The notes: a model not told the origin generated them from the sequence alone. A stretch of 64,000 nucleotides of DNA from Nocardioides albus (GCF_014648255.1 NZ_BMQT01000011.1:1-64000); one strand, 5' to 3'. Shown: positions 33,735 through 41,892, numbered from the stretch's first letter. Translations and numbers: made by a program.

Positions 33735-34178
33735 GTGAAGCGCGGCTACCTGGTCACAGCCTTCGTCGGCAGGGCATGGATAGCGGTACTGGCGGTCGGA
33801 TTGCTGATGGCGTTCGGCATCTGGGGCGTCGGGTTCGCCGCCTATCAGCAGGCGCTGACCGGAGCTGCCTACGCGACGGCCGTGGTCGTCGGCGGGATCG
33901 CCTCGACCGGGCTTCTGCTCGGATTCCGGGGCCGGCTCAGGGTCACGAGCGGTGGCGTGGTGCTGGTCGCGCCGTTCCGAAGCAGAACGATCTCATGGGA
34001 CGACATCGCGGAAGTCGATATGGTGTTCGGACGTACGTGGGTGCGGTGCCGCGACCGCGAGGGCCGGATCAAGATCCTTTTGGCCACCTCGGCCTGGTAT
34101 CCGCGTACGAATAGGGGTGTCCGCCGCGACAACGAGGCGCTGGCGACTTCGCTGTGGACTGGAAGCCGGGCTGGATGA
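33735..34178 (+). CDS. Membrane protein with PH-like domain
   Basis: A 147-residue protein. Two N-terminal transmembrane helices (AWIAVLAVGLLMAFGIWGV and a second from about 40 to 60) precede a small bacterial PH-like beta domain (RLRVTSGGVVLVAPFRSRTI, SWDDIAEVDMVFGRTWV). The GTG at 33735 follows TAAGTT (33722-33727) by 7 bases. PH_6-type proteins of this layout are common in actinobacteria, with unknown roles. It is flanked on both sides by inverted sets of 21-bp repeats and sits between helY and hemH. Confidence 0.7.
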   Translation: MKRGYLVTAFVGRAWIAVLAVGLLMAFGIWGVGFAAYQQALTGAAYATAVVVGGIASTGLLLGFRGRLRVTSGGVVLVAPFRSRTISWDDIAEVDMVFGRTWVRCRDREGRIKILLATSAWYPRTNRGVRRDNEALATSLWTGSRAG

Positions 34179-34204
34179 AACCGAACTTCAACTGATCGAC
34201 CGAT

Positions 34205-34268
34205 CCGGAAGATCGACCTCTCGGCGTCGATTACTGACCTCTCGGCGGCTGATTTCGACTCTTCGGGG
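34205..34268. repeat. Three 21-bp phased repeats, upstream of hemH
   Basis: On the minus strand three units in a row read CGAAGAGTCGAAATCAGC, CGAGAGGTCAGTAATCGA and CGAGAGGTCGATCTTCCG, each 21 bp from the next. They match the pair at 33629-33669 in inverted orientation. They lie 9-70 bases before the -10 box of hemH (TAGGAT, 34277-34282), so regulator binding is possible. Confidence 0.7.
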
Positions 34269-34288
34269 TTGGGAAATAGGATGGGCGG

Positions 34289-35395
34289 GTGGATGTCTCT
34301 CCTTACGATGGCCTGCTGTTCGTCTCTTTCGGGGGGCCGGAGAAGACCGAGGACGTGGTGCCGTTCCTGGAGAACGTGACCCGGGGGCGCGGGATCCCTC
34401 GGGAGCGGTTGGTCGAGGTGGGTCAGCACTACTTCGACCGTGGCGGGAAATCGCCGATCAACGACCAGAACCGGGCGTTCCTGGCTGCGCTGCGCATCGA
34501 CCTGGCAGAGCACGGTATCGACCTGCCGGTCTACTGGGGCAACCGCAACTGGGATCCCTACCTGAGCGACACCGTCGCGCAGATGCGAGCCGACGGGATC
34601 AAGCGAGCGGCGGTCTTCACGACCAGCGCCTACTCGTCCTACTCCTCGTGCCGGCAATACCGCGAGAACCTCTTCGAGGCGTGCGACAAGACCGGTGACG
34701 TCGAGGGAGGGCCGGTGCTGGACAAGCTGCGGCTCTACTACAACCACCCGGGCTTCGTGGAGCCGGTCGTCGACGGCGTGCTCGCCTCGATCGAGGACCT
34801 TCCCGCAGCGGAGCGCGACGGCGCACGGATCCTCTTCGTCACCCATTCGATCCCGACCTCGATGAATGACAACGCCGGCCCCGAGGGCAACGCGTACGTC
34901 GCCCAGCACCTCGACGTCGCCCAGGTGATCGCCGATCAGGTCGCGGCGCGACGAGGGGTCACCCACGAGTGGGATCTCGTCTACTGCAGCCGCTCCGGAG
35001 CCCCGCACATCCCGTGGCTGGAGCCGGATGTCAACGACCACCTCGAGGAGCTGGCGGGCGAGGGCGTCAAGGCCGTGGTGATGTGCCCGGTCGGGTTCGT
35101 CTCCGACCACATGGAGGTCGTCTACGACCTCGACACCGAGGCCATGGCGACCGCTGAGCGGCTCGGGATCCACGCCCGACGCAGCCCGACCGCGGGGGAG
35201 GATCCGCGGTTCGTGGCTGCCGTACGAGACCTGCTGCTGGAACGCGCCGCCGTCGAGCGCGGCGAGGCCCCAGAGCGGCTTACCGTCGGCGGACTGGGCG
35301 CCAGCCACGACCGCTGTCCTGCGGGCTGCTGCTTCAACCAGCGCTCCCAGCTGCCGACCCTGTCGGGGGAGGACTCGCCCCAGTACTCCGGGTGA
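34289..35395 (+). CDS. cpfC: Ferrochelatase (coproporphyrin III type)
   Basis: A 368-residue enzyme inserting Fe2+ into coproporphyrin III (or protoporphyrin IX in older annotation, hemH). DGLLFVSFGGPEKTEDV opens the fold. The catalytic region has VFTTSAYSSYSSCRQYRENL, the metal-site His is in LFVTHSIPTSM, and PVGFVSDHMEVVYDLD is conserved. The C-terminal cysteines in HDRCPAGCCFN fit the 2Fe-2S cluster of actinobacterial ferrochelatases. The GTG start is 6 bases after TAGGAT (34277-34282), giving a leaderless transcript. Three 21-bp repeats lie directly upstream and could be control sites. Confidence 0.93.
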   Translation: MDVSPYDGLLFVSFGGPEKTEDVVPFLENVTRGRGIPRERLVEVGQHYFDRGGKSPINDQNRAFLAALRIDLAEHGIDLPVYWGNRNWDPYLSDTVAQMRADGIKRAAVFTTSAYSSYSSCRQYRENLFEACDKTGDVEGGPVLDKLRLYYNHPGFVEPVVDGVLASIEDLPAAERDGARILFVTHSIPTSMNDNAGPEGNAYVAQHLDVAQVIADQVAARRGVTHEWDLVYCSRSGAPHIPWLEPDVNDHLEELAGEGVKAVVMCPVGFVSDHMEVVYDLDTEAMATAERLGIHARRSPTAGEDPRFVAAVRDLLLERAAVERGEAPERLTVGGLGASHDRCPAGCCFNQRSQLPTLSGEDSPQYSG

Positions 35396-35420
35396 TCACC
35401 CCCGACATAGGGTCGGCCCC

Positions 35421-36314
35421 ATGACAGACCGTCCAGAGCCGTCCCAGCCAGCACCGCACGGCCCAGCGCCCAAGTCCGGAGACCTGCTCGCGCTCGCCGT
35501 GGCGACCGCCCGCGCGGCCGCCGACCTCGTCCGCGAACGGGCGGCCGGCGTGGTCGAGGTGGCAGCCACCAAGTCCACCGCCACCGACGTCGTCACCCAG
35601 GCCGATCGGGACACCGAGGCGCTGATCCGGCGGCTGATCGCCCAGGAGCGCCCGGAGGACGCATTCTTCGGGGAGGAGGGGGTGTCGACAGGCTCGACCA
35701 CCGAATTCTCGGGGACCAGCGGTGTCCGCTGGATCGTCGACCCCATCGACGGCACCGTCAACTTCCTCTACGGCCTGCCCAGCTATGCCGTCTCGATCGC
35801 TGCGGAGTACGCCGGCGAGGTGGTCGCCGGGGCGGTCGTCGACGTGCCCCACGGCACCCTCTACGCCGCTTTCCGACAGCCTGACGGGTCGGTCGCCGCG
35901 GTCAAGAACGGCGAGCCCATGGCCGTACGCCGGCCCGCCGACCTCGCCCAGCGGCTCATCGCCACCGGCTTCTCCTACGACGCCGGACTCCGCCGCATCC
36001 AGGCCGAGGCGCTGGTGCGATTTCTCCCTGTCGTACGTGACGTTCGTCGCATCGGCTCGGCGGCACTGGACATCTGTGCGGTGGCCGATGGCGCTCTCGA
36101 CGGCTACCTCGAAGAGGGGCTGCACCTGTGGGACCATGCCGCAGCGTGCCTGGTGGCGGAGGCGGCCGGCGCTCGCTGGGAGGCGACGACGGGTGCCGGC
36201 GGTCGCCGATTCGTCCTCGTTGCACCCGTGCACGGCTACGATGAGCTACGGAAAGCTGCTGTTCAGGCCGGTTTTCTGCCAGTTGAGTCGGTCCCGGGTG
36301 TCGTACCGGACTGA
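35421..36314 (+). CDS. suhB: Inositol monophosphatase family protein
   Basis: A 297-residue Mg2+-dependent phosphatase of the SuhB/IMPase family. Metal-site motifs are the GEEG Glu (FFGEEG), RWIVDPIDGTVNFLYGLPSY, and WDHAAACLVAEAAGARW near the C-terminus. It probably hydrolyses myo-inositol phosphate or a related sugar phosphate. A 12-residue stretch between GEEG and the DPIDGT motif is coded by a repeat-like sequence (35682-35703). TAGGGT (35408-35413) ends 7 bases before the ATG. suhB near dut and a DUF4193 gene is a conserved actinobacterial arrangement; the symbol is assigned on that basis. Confidence 0.88.
   Translation: MTDRPEPSQPAPHGPAPKSGDLLALAVATARAAADLVRERAAGVVEVAATKSTATDVVTQADRDTEALIRRLIAQERPEDAFFGEEGVSTGSTTEFSGTSGVRWIVDPIDGTVNFLYGLPSYAVSIAAEYAGEVVAGAVVDVPHGTLYAAFRQPDGSVAAVKNGEPMAVRRPADLAQRLIATGFSYDAGLRRIQAEALVRFLPVVRDVRRIGSAALDICAVADGALDGYLEEGLHLWDHAAACLVAEAAGARWEATTGAGGRRFVLVAPVHGYDELRKAAVQAGFLPVESVPGVVPD
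35682..35703. repeat. Dispersed-repeat-like insert within suhB
   Basis: GTGTCGACAGGCTCGACCAC and two more bases resemble a short GTCGA...TCGAC dyad element that I recall as frequent in Nocardioides genomes. Here it is read in frame as VSTGSTT inside a loop of the phosphatase. Confidence 0.4.
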
Positions 36315-36476
36315 ATGCCACCGGTTGATGTAGATCTATGACCGGCTGACGGCCGGGACGGTCCCGGAGCTCCGTCGGCCACGACCGCGTTCACCTCCCC
36401 GAAACACACTGATCATCTGCCCCTGTGATAGGGAATACCGCCAGGTGACAGAACGTTCCGGCGACGCGGATCCGGT

Positions 36477-36506
36477 TTGAGTGTGCGAAATGCACGTGAA
36501 TAGTGC
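36477..36506 (+). promoter_or_regulatory. Promoter of the DUF4193 gene
   Basis: TTGAGT (36477-36482), an 18-base spacer, then TAGTGC (36501-36506). The spacer and -10 overlap a TGCAC...GTGCA dyad. Transcription would start near 36513 and give a 5' leader of about 70 bases before the ATG at 36581. Confidence 0.5.
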
Positions 36507-36580
36507 ACAATCCGGGCCGTGCCGCTGCCCTCGGGGGCGCGCGGGGGGACAGAAGATGAGTGAGAAGGGGAGTGGCGCAA

Positions 36581-36871
36581 ATGGCGACGGACTACGACGC
36601 ACCGCGTAAGAATGAAGAGGACCAGTCCGAGGAGAGCATCGAAGAGCTCAAGGCTCGTCGTCACGACAAGAACTCGGGCAAGGTCGATGAGGACGAGGCC
36701 GAGGCGGCGGAGTCGTTCGAGCTCCCTGGAGCCGACCTCAGCCACGAGGAGCTTGCGGTCGAGGTGAAGCCGAAGCAGGAGGACGAGTTCACCTGTATGA
36801 GCTGCTTCCTGGTCCACCACCGCAGCCAGCTTGCTGACGAGAAGAAGATGATCTGCTTCGACTGCGCGTAG
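36581..36871 (+). CDS. DUF4193 zinc-ribbon-like protein
   Basis: A 96-residue acidic protein. The N-terminal 60 residues are charged and disordered (SIEELKARRHDKNSGKVDED). The C-terminal part carries two CxxC pairs, CMSC and CFDC, around the helix LVHHRSQLADEK, fitting a structural zinc site. DUF4193 is restricted to actinobacteria and is encoded near dut and suhB (Rv2699c position). Function unknown. The ATG at 36581 follows GGGGAG. A bidirectional terminator lies 28 bases past the stop. Confidence 0.9.
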   Translation: MATDYDAPRKNEEDQSEESIEELKARRHDKNSGKVDEDEAEAAESFELPGADLSHEELAVEVKPKQEDEFTCMSCFLVHHRSQLADEKKMICFDCA

Positions 36872-36898
36872 AGGCTCGAGCCCTACGTTGTGAGTAAG

Positions 36899-36934
36899 CA
36901 GAAGGCCGTACGGGAGCTCCCGTACGGCCTTCTG
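36899..36934. terminator. Bidirectional terminator between DUF4193 and DUF4235 genes
   Basis: A perfect palindrome with 18-base arms (CAGAAGGCCGTACGGGAG and its complement), followed by TTCGTG. It lies between convergent genes and can end both transcripts. Confidence 0.9.
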
Positions 36935-36949
36935 TTCGTGATCTGAGGA

Positions 36950-37264
36950 CTAGTCCTTCTCCAGCTGCTTCGGCAACCGACCGACCGACTTCACGTAGTA
37001 GTTGGCCGCGCGACGCTGCGCGAACATCCGCACGAGCGCGACGGTCGCCCCGGTGACAGCCGACCAGACCACAGCCTCCACGAGGCGTACGTCGGGATCG
37101 GCGGGGTTGGCCGGCGGCTTGCGCCCTGTGGACGCCTGCCAGCCTGAGGAGAGGACCTTGCTGGTGATCTTGGCGGCACCGAGCCCGCTGACGAGGGCCA
37201 TGACCGCCCAGATCTTGTCGCCCTGCTGTGCCTTTTTGCCTTGGGCGTTGTTGGACGTGGACAT
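36950..37264 (-). CDS. DUF4235 membrane protein
   Basis: A 104-residue protein with two hydrophobic segments (WAVMALVSGLGAAKITSKVL and VVWSAVTGATVALVRMFAQR), typical of the actinobacterial DUF4235 family. The motif TGRKPPANPADPD links them. The C-terminus is basic. No function is known. It lies alone, convergent with DUF4193 across a strong terminator and 35 bases downstream of DUF3093 on the same strand, so it may share that gene's message. Confidence 0.85.
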   Translation of the reverse strand: MSTSNNAQGKKAQQGDKIWAVMALVSGLGAAKITSKVLSSGWQASTGRKPPANPADPDVRLVEAVVWSAVTGATVALVRMFAQRRAANYYVKSVGRLPKQLEKD

Positions 37265-37299
37265 GTCCCGAGCCTAGGCCATGTGCGCGGCGTTGGCTC

Positions 37300-37758
37300 T
37301 CAGAGACTCGCGCGCAGCGCGTTGACCGTCTTGGCGAGCGCCACCGGGTGGCGGGTGAAGAGCAGCCAGTAGGGCGCCGGGTCGGCCGGGTCCTCGATGG
37401 TGACCCGGACTGCGCGCTTGAGGTAGGGACGGAGAAGCAGGTACGCCCTGGCGTCGGCGTCGCGGCCCGCCAGGTGATGTGCCTCGGTCTCGTCGAGAGC
37501 GACCGCCTCGCCGAGGAAGCGAGCCTCGATCCGGGCGGGCCCGGCGCGGAGGAGGCCGTCGGCGACCGTGATCCTGGCGTTGCCGTAGACGATCATGGCC
37601 AGCGCGAACAGGCTGACGGTCGCGGCCGTGATACCCCAGGCGAGCGCTGCCGGGACCCACAAGATGACGGCGATCCACAAGGTTGCCAGGAACATGACGC
37701 CCTGGACCCACCACCGCAGCGGTACGGTCAGTCGCTCGTCGTACGCGGGGGTGCTCAC
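37300..37758 (-). CDS. DUF3093 membrane protein
   Basis: A 152-residue protein with two adjacent N-terminal membrane helices (about 15-60, including WVQGVMFLATLWIAVILWV) and a C-terminal beta-rich domain ending in APYWLLFTRHPVALAKTVNA, characteristic of DUF3093. The GTG at 37758 gives the expected N-terminus (STPAYDERLTVPLRWW); a longer frame would add unlike residues and run over the dut promoter. It diverges from dut, as Rv2698 does in mycobacteria. Function unknown. Confidence 0.85.
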   Translation of the reverse strand: MSTPAYDERLTVPLRWWVQGVMFLATLWIAVILWVPAALAWGITAATVSLFALAMIVYGNARITVADGLLRAGPARIEARFLGEAVALDETEAHHLAGRDADARAYLLLRPYLKRAVRVTIEDPADPAPYWLLFTRHPVALAKTVNALRASL

Positions 37759-37831
37759 GAATCGTGAGTTTTTCACGTCGGGCAAGGGAGTCACGAATCG
37801 GGTGAGTCTCGGCGCCATTAGGGTGCGGGGT

Positions 37832-38293
37832 GTGTCTGATCTCGAAGTAGCCCTGGTGCGTCTGGACGCGGAGCTGCCGCCACCCGCCTACGCCCACCCG
37901 GGGGACGCCGGAGCCGATCTGCGAACGACAGTGGACGTGACCCTGAAACCGGGGGAGCGGGCACTGGTGCCGACCGGGATCGCGATCGCCCTGCCGCACG
38001 GGTACGTCGGCCTGGTGCATCCCCGCTCCGGACTGGCCGCCAAGCACGGTCTCTCCATCGTCAACGCTCCGGGGACGGTCGATGCCGGATACCGCGGCGA
38101 GGTGAAGGTGGCGCTGGTCAATCTCGACCCCGTCGAGGCCATCGAGCTGCGTCGTGGAGACCGGATCGCCCAGCTGGTGATCCAGCGCGTCGAGCAGGCC
38201 CGTTTCGTCGAGGTCTCCGAGTTGGCCGACTTACCGGCCTCGGTTCGTGGCGATGGGGGTTACGGTTCTACAGGGGGCTTCTCGAACCGCTGA
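37832..38293 (+). CDS. dut: Deoxyuridine 5'-triphosphate nucleotidohydrolase
   Basis: A 153-residue trimeric dUTPase that hydrolyses dUTP to dUMP, limiting uracil in DNA and feeding dTMP synthesis. All five motifs are present: DAGADLRTT, HPRSGLAAKHG, GTVDAGYRGEVKV, RGDRIAQLVI and the mobile C-terminal RGDGGYGSTGGF. Length matches bacterial trimeric enzymes. The GTG at 37832 is 7 bases after TAGGGT (37819-37824), so leaderless initiation is likely, and upstream in-frame codons are ignored. Confidence 0.96.
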   Translation: MSDLEVALVRLDAELPPPAYAHPGDAGADLRTTVDVTLKPGERALVPTGIAIALPHGYVGLVHPRSGLAAKHGLSIVNAPGTVDAGYRGEVKVALVNLDPVEAIELRRGDRIAQLVIQRVEQARFVEVSELADLPASVRGDGGYGSTGGFSNR

Positions 38294-38345
38294 GGGATCA
38301 GTGTTAGATAAGTCTCCTCACAGAGTCACCGCAACCTGAAAGCAG

Positions 38346-39008
38346 ATGGTCGTGAAGTTCCGTCGCAAGTCCACGCCCTCCCACCGGGGAGAGCCGTCTG
38401 CATCGGTCGACGAGGGGCCGGTTGCCCCTGAGCGGCCGGTGCCGGCAGCTCCCGAGGTCGGGCCGTTCGACATCGACTCGGTCCCCGAGGGCCTGATCAC
38501 CGGTGAGTGGGTGGATCTCGGCTCGATGATGCTCGCCCCCGCGCCGGGCAAGGAGCTGCGCCTGCAGGTGGACGAGAAGTCCGGCCAGATCGCGGCCGTG
38601 ATGCTGACCGCCGATGACGGCGCCATGGAGCTGCGCGCCTTCGCCGCGCCCCGCAACGGCGACCTGTGGACGGAGTCGCTGCCGATGCTGCGCGAGGACG
38701 TCCAGCAGCGCGGCGGCGCGACCGCCGACCTGGAGGGTCCGTGGGGCACCGAGCTGATCACGCAGATGAAGGTGAAGCTGCCCGATGGTCAGCCGGCCGT
38801 CCAGCAGACCCGGATCATCGGCGTGAACGGCCCGCGCTGGATGCTCCGCGCCACCATGATGGGCCGCCCCGCGATGGAGCAGTCCGCCGGCAAGGAGTGG
38901 GAGAAGCTCCTCGAGCGGGTCGTCGTGCGCCGCGGTGAGGGGGCCAAGCCCAAGGGTGAGGCGCTCGAGGTGAAGCTGCCGCCCAACGCGCGCCGCGTCG
39001 AGAAGTGA
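38346..39008 (+). CDS. DUF3710 protein
   Basis: A 220-residue soluble protein of the actinobacterial DUF3710 family. After a disordered basic-acidic N-terminus, the conserved core includes PFDIDSVPEGLITGEWVDLG, MELRAFAAPRNGDLW and WMLRATMMGRPAMEQSAGKE. No catalytic motif is evident. The gene follows dut by 52 bases, with a -10-like sequence in TTAGATAAG upstream, and precedes the OB-fold gene by 10 bases. The order dut-DUF3710-OB-DUF3159 is conserved in mycobacteria (Rv2697c to Rv2693c). Confidence 0.9.
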   Translation: MVVKFRRKSTPSHRGEPSASVDEGPVAPERPVPAAPEVGPFDIDSVPEGLITGEWVDLGSMMLAPAPGKELRLQVDEKSGQIAAVMLTADDGAMELRAFAAPRNGDLWTESLPMLREDVQQRGGATADLEGPWGTELITQMKVKLPDGQPAVQQTRIIGVNGPRWMLRATMMGRPAMEQSAGKEWEKLLERVVVRRGEGAKPKGEALEVKLPPNARRVEK

Positions 39009-39018
39009 TCGGGTAGCG

Positions 39019-39390
39019 ATGTCCAAGGGCCGGCTGCGCGCGAAGCTCAGCGAGTGGGCGAACACCGCCTCGATGGACGCCAGCGAGATCCGGGCCGCCT
39101 ACGTCGCCAAGGATGTCGCCTCTATCGCCGACGCCCCCGACCGTGAGACGGTCCGGCTGCGGGGGACGCTGCGTACGATCACGCTGCGACCGCGCGGTGG
39201 CGTACCCGCGCTGGAGGCTGAGCTCTTCGACGGCTCCGGCACCTTGACGATCATCTGGCTCGGTCGCCGACGCATCGCCGGGGTCAGCCCGGGCCGGTCC
39301 CTGCAGGTGCAGGGCCGCATCGGCCGCCATGACGGCCAGCGCATCATGTTCAACCCCCGCTACGAGCTGATTCCGGACCCCAACGAGTGA
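39019..39390 (+). CDS. OB-fold nucleic-acid-binding protein
   Basis: A 123-residue protein. An N-terminal helix (LRAKLSEWANTASMDASEI) is followed by an OB-fold beta barrel: VRLRGTLRTITLRPRGGVPA, LEAELFDGSGTLTIIWLGRR, then RIAGVSPGRSLQVQGRIG. This pattern matches RecG-wedge/tRNA-anti type OB folds, so it may bind nucleic acid. The start is ATG 39019. The stop overlaps the GTG of the DUF3159 gene (GTGA), so the two are coupled. Confidence 0.9.
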   Translation: MSKGRLRAKLSEWANTASMDASEIRAAYVAKDVASIADAPDRETVRLRGTLRTITLRPRGGVPALEAELFDGSGTLTIIWLGRRRIAGVSPGRSLQVQGRIGRHDGQRIMFNPRYELIPDPNE

Positions 39391-40148
39391 GCCAATCAAA
39401 CGTGAGCCCCGCCCCTGAGACCCCTGCCGACGACGGCGGTCCGGTCGACCACGACCACAACCATCCGACGGTCGACACCGTCGAGGCGGTCGTACGCCGC
39501 CAGATGTCCGCCGGGCTCGGGGGTGTGCGCGGGATGCTCGAGGCCGGTGTGCCCGGCCTGGTCTTCACCATCGCCTGGCTGGTGGTCAAGGACCTCAAGG
39601 TCGCGCTGATCGCCTCGGCGGCCACCGCGGCGATCTTCCTGCTGGTGCGGCTGGTGCAGCGCTCGAGCCTGCAGTACGTCGGCAACGCCATCTTCGGCAT
39701 CGTCATCGGTTTCGCGGTGGTGCGCCTGGCCCAGTCGATGGGCGGCACGGCCGAGGAGCAGGCCCTGGCCTACTTCCTGCCCGGCATCCTGATCAGCCTC
39801 GGCTACACGGTCATCGTCGGCGGGCTGTGCCTGATCGGCTGGCCGATCTTCGGCTTCTTCATCGGCGTCGCCAGCGGTGATCCGCTCGAGTGGCACCAGG
39901 ACAAGCAGATCGTGAAGCTGTGCTCGCGGCTGACCTGGCTCTTCCTGGCGCCCGGTGCGATCGGAGCGGCCATCCAGGGCCCGATCTGGTTCCTGGCCTG
40001 GAGCGGCGCCATCGACCGCGACTGGGCGATCCTCGCCCTCGGCATCCTGCGCACCGGCGTCGGCTGGGCGCTGCGGATCGCCTGCTACGGCACCATGATC
40101 TGGCTCCTCGCGCGCAACCACACACCCGTCCAGCCCGCCGCCCGATGA
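39387..40148 (+). CDS. DUF3159 membrane protein
   Basis: A 253-residue integral membrane protein with about six helices. A soluble N-terminal stretch contains DHDHNHPTVDTVEAVVRRQM, with several His residues. The body shows GVPGLVFTIAWLVVKDLKVA and RLTWLFLAPGAIGAAIQGPI, typical of DUF3159. Function unknown; the conserved neighbourhood links it to the ceoBC potassium-uptake genes, which in this genome lie 21 kb away. Both ends are coupled: GTGA with the OB-fold gene and ATGA with the following lipoprotein gene. Confidence 0.9.
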   Translation: MSQSNVSPAPETPADDGGPVDHDHNHPTVDTVEAVVRRQMSAGLGGVRGMLEAGVPGLVFTIAWLVVKDLKVALIASAATAAIFLLVRLVQRSSLQYVGNAIFGIVIGFAVVRLAQSMGGTAEEQALAYFLPGILISLGYTVIVGGLCLIGWPIFGFFIGVASGDPLEWHQDKQIVKLCSRLTWLFLAPGAIGAAIQGPIWFLAWSGAIDRDWAILALGILRTGVGWALRIACYGTMIWLLARNHTPVQPAAR

Positions 40149-41191
40149 ACCCGGTCGCGGTCATCGCTGCCGGCGTGATGGTCTCCGTTCTGGCGACCGG
40201 ATGCGGGAGCCCGACCGCGACTGCCGGCGGCAAGGAGCCTTTCGCGTTGCCCGTGGGCCCGACCGAGTGGGATGCCACCGCACCGGCCTGGTATGCCGAT
40301 GGCACGCTGCACGTGGGGGAGCGGACCGTCGAGATCGGTGATCGTGTGGACCAGTTCGTGCTCGGCGCGACAGGCGCCTACTGGATGCGTGGTGGGACGT
40401 TGATGTTCACCAGCGCGGAGGGCGAGACCGAGAAGGTCGAGAAGGTGGGCTGGGGCAACCTGGCGGTGTCGGCGGACCGGTCGGTGTTCGCCACGGTGGA
40501 CCAGTCGCGTGGCCCGACCGACGAGTTCGGCACCCACGTGATCCAGGTGGCGGTGTTCGACACCCGCACCGGCGAGCAGCTCTACCGAACGCCCGACGAG
40601 GAGCCTGACGACGGCGACGATCTGGCCGACCTCTACGGCGAGATCATGCCCCTGCTGATCGGGGTGAGCAACGAGCGGGTCTTCTTCGACGGTGCCACCA
40701 TCGACCTCGACGACGCCTCCGCGACACCAGCGAGCGATGGTCCTGACGGGGAGGTCTACGAGGGATATCGCGAGACCGTGTTCCGCGACGGCTTCCACGT
40801 CTATCTCGAGGGCGAAGGCCGGCATCGGCAGCTGAGCGACACCTGGCTGTCCGGGATCGGGTTGCTCTCCCCGGACCGCAGCACGATCTTCGACACCAGC
40901 CAGTGGCCCACCGAAGCGGTCGCATACGACGTAGACACCGGTGACCGCCGTGCGATCGATGCGCCGTGGAGCCACTTCACGCTCGCCGGCTGGAGCGACG
41001 AGGACACGTTCTTCGGTGTCGCGGAGCGCATCGACGAGAAGGCAGACGATGTGCTGCGTGCCCGACAGGTCGTCACCTGCGAGGTGTCGACGCTGTCCTG
41101 CACTCCGGTCAGCCCGGTGATCGCGGCCGACGACACGGACCAGGGTCGATATCCGACGTTCCTGGTGGAGGGCGACGCCCACCAGCTCTGA
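40145..41191 (+). CDS. Lipoprotein of unknown function
   Basis: A 348-residue predicted lipoprotein with a signal ending in VLATGC (lipobox Cys near residue 20). The mature part is rich in short beta strands with repeated patterns such as WYADGTLHVGERTVEI, VFDTRTGEQLYRT and YDVDTGDRRAIDAP, which suggests a beta-propeller. I cannot name a family or ligand. It begins at an ATG overlapping the DUF3159 stop (ATGA), so it is translated with the conserved backbone genes, and it is the first gene of the 21-kb accessory block. Confidence 0.75.
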   Translation: MNPVAVIAAGVMVSVLATGCGSPTATAGGKEPFALPVGPTEWDATAPAWYADGTLHVGERTVEIGDRVDQFVLGATGAYWMRGGTLMFTSAEGETEKVEKVGWGNLAVSADRSVFATVDQSRGPTDEFGTHVIQVAVFDTRTGEQLYRTPDEEPDDGDDLADLYGEIMPLLIGVSNERVFFDGATIDLDDASATPASDGPDGEVYEGYRETVFRDGFHVYLEGEGRHRQLSDTWLSGIGLLSPDRSTIFDTSQWPTEAVAYDVDTGDRRAIDAPWSHFTLAGWSDEDTFFGVAERIDEKADDVLRARQVVTCEVSTLSCTPVSPVIAADDTDQGRYPTFLVEGDAHQL

Positions 41192-41284
41192 GAGCGCGTC
41201 CCCGATCCGACCGATGTGAACCCACGACGACGGCACGAGCGCAGGAGCGCGTCGGTGGCGCCGGCTCGGGATACGGTGCTCGAC

Positions 41285-41815
41285 GTGGAGCTGCGAGTGG
41301 TGAGGCCGGTACGCGGAAGCGTGTGGCTCTCCCTGCTCGCCACCCTCGAGATCATGACGGGCGCGGGTCTGGCTCACGTGGCCGCGGGCGGCGCTCTGCC
41401 AGGCGCCGGCTGGCTGGCCGCAGCGGCGCTGGCTGTCTTCGGTGCGGGCATCGTGGTCCTGCAGCGTCGGGTCGGCCTGCTCGGCGGCGCGCTGGCGGCC
41501 GGGTTGTCCCAGCTGGCGCTCCACGAGGTCTTCGCGGCCTTCGCTGCGGCCCCCGGTGCCGAGCACCAGCATGCCGCCGGCGCGGTCGACGGCAACGGGT
41601 CGATGCTCCTTGCCCACGCCTGCGCGGCCGCGCTCTCCGTCGTCGTCTGGGGGCTGCACCGCAAGGCTCTCGCTGTCGTCGTACGCAGCCTCCCGATCCC
41701 GCGGCTCGTGGTCGTGGGGACCCTGCTCGCCGAGGTGCAGCAGGTCGTACCGCGGCCGGCTCCGTGGGTCGACGTCTCTCCGCGTAGGGGACCGCCGAGG
41801 CCGTTCGGCCTCTGA
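41285..41815 (+). CDS. Small polytopic membrane protein beside PepSY gene
   Basis: A 176-residue protein with about four hydrophobic segments (LLATLEIMTGAGLAHVAAGG, WLAAAALAVFGAGIVVLQRR and two more) and a His-containing loop (APGAEHQHAAGA). I recognise no named family. The GTG at 41285 is chosen because TACGGT (41272-41277) ends 7 bases before it, as at other leaderless starts here; an in-frame GTG at 41216 would add 23 unlike residues. It precedes the PepSY gene, and the two often look like partners in metal-linked loci. Confidence 0.65.
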   Translation: MELRVVRPVRGSVWLSLLATLEIMTGAGLAHVAAGGALPGAGWLAAAALAVFGAGIVVLQRRVGLLGGALAAGLSQLALHEVFAAFAAAPGAEHQHAAGAVDGNGSMLLAHACAAALSVVVWGLHRKALAVVVRSLPIPRLVVVGTLLAEVQQVVPRPAPWVDVSPRRGPPRPFGL

Positions 41816-41831
41816 CAACCCTCTGCGAGCA

Positions 41832-41852
41832 CCACCGGGTGAGCCCCGGTGG
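41832..41852 (+). terminator. Hairpin between membrane protein and PepSY genes
   Basis: CCACCGGG-TGAGC-CCCGGTGG, an 8-bp perfect stem with a 5-base loop, followed by CTGTCTTGCGTT. It may be a partial terminator or a 5' structure on the PepSY message, whose ATG lies 40 bases downstream. Confidence 0.5.
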
Positions 41853-41892
41853 CTGTCTTGCGTTCCCCGATTCGCGAGAAGAGAGACCTCGA

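Noticed and set aside
33629..34268. Insertion sequence around the PH-domain gene
   Set aside because: Inverted flanking repeats exist, but the gene encodes a membrane protein and not a transposase, and no target duplication is visible.
36315..36580. Additional small gene between suhB and the DUF4193 gene
   Set aside because: No frame with a ribosome site and plausible protein composition; the segment holds a promoter-like sequence and a small CCGGGA/TCCCGG hairpin only.
41816..41892. Riboswitch upstream of the PepSY gene
   Set aside because: Only one simple 8-bp hairpin is present; no conserved aptamer core was seen.
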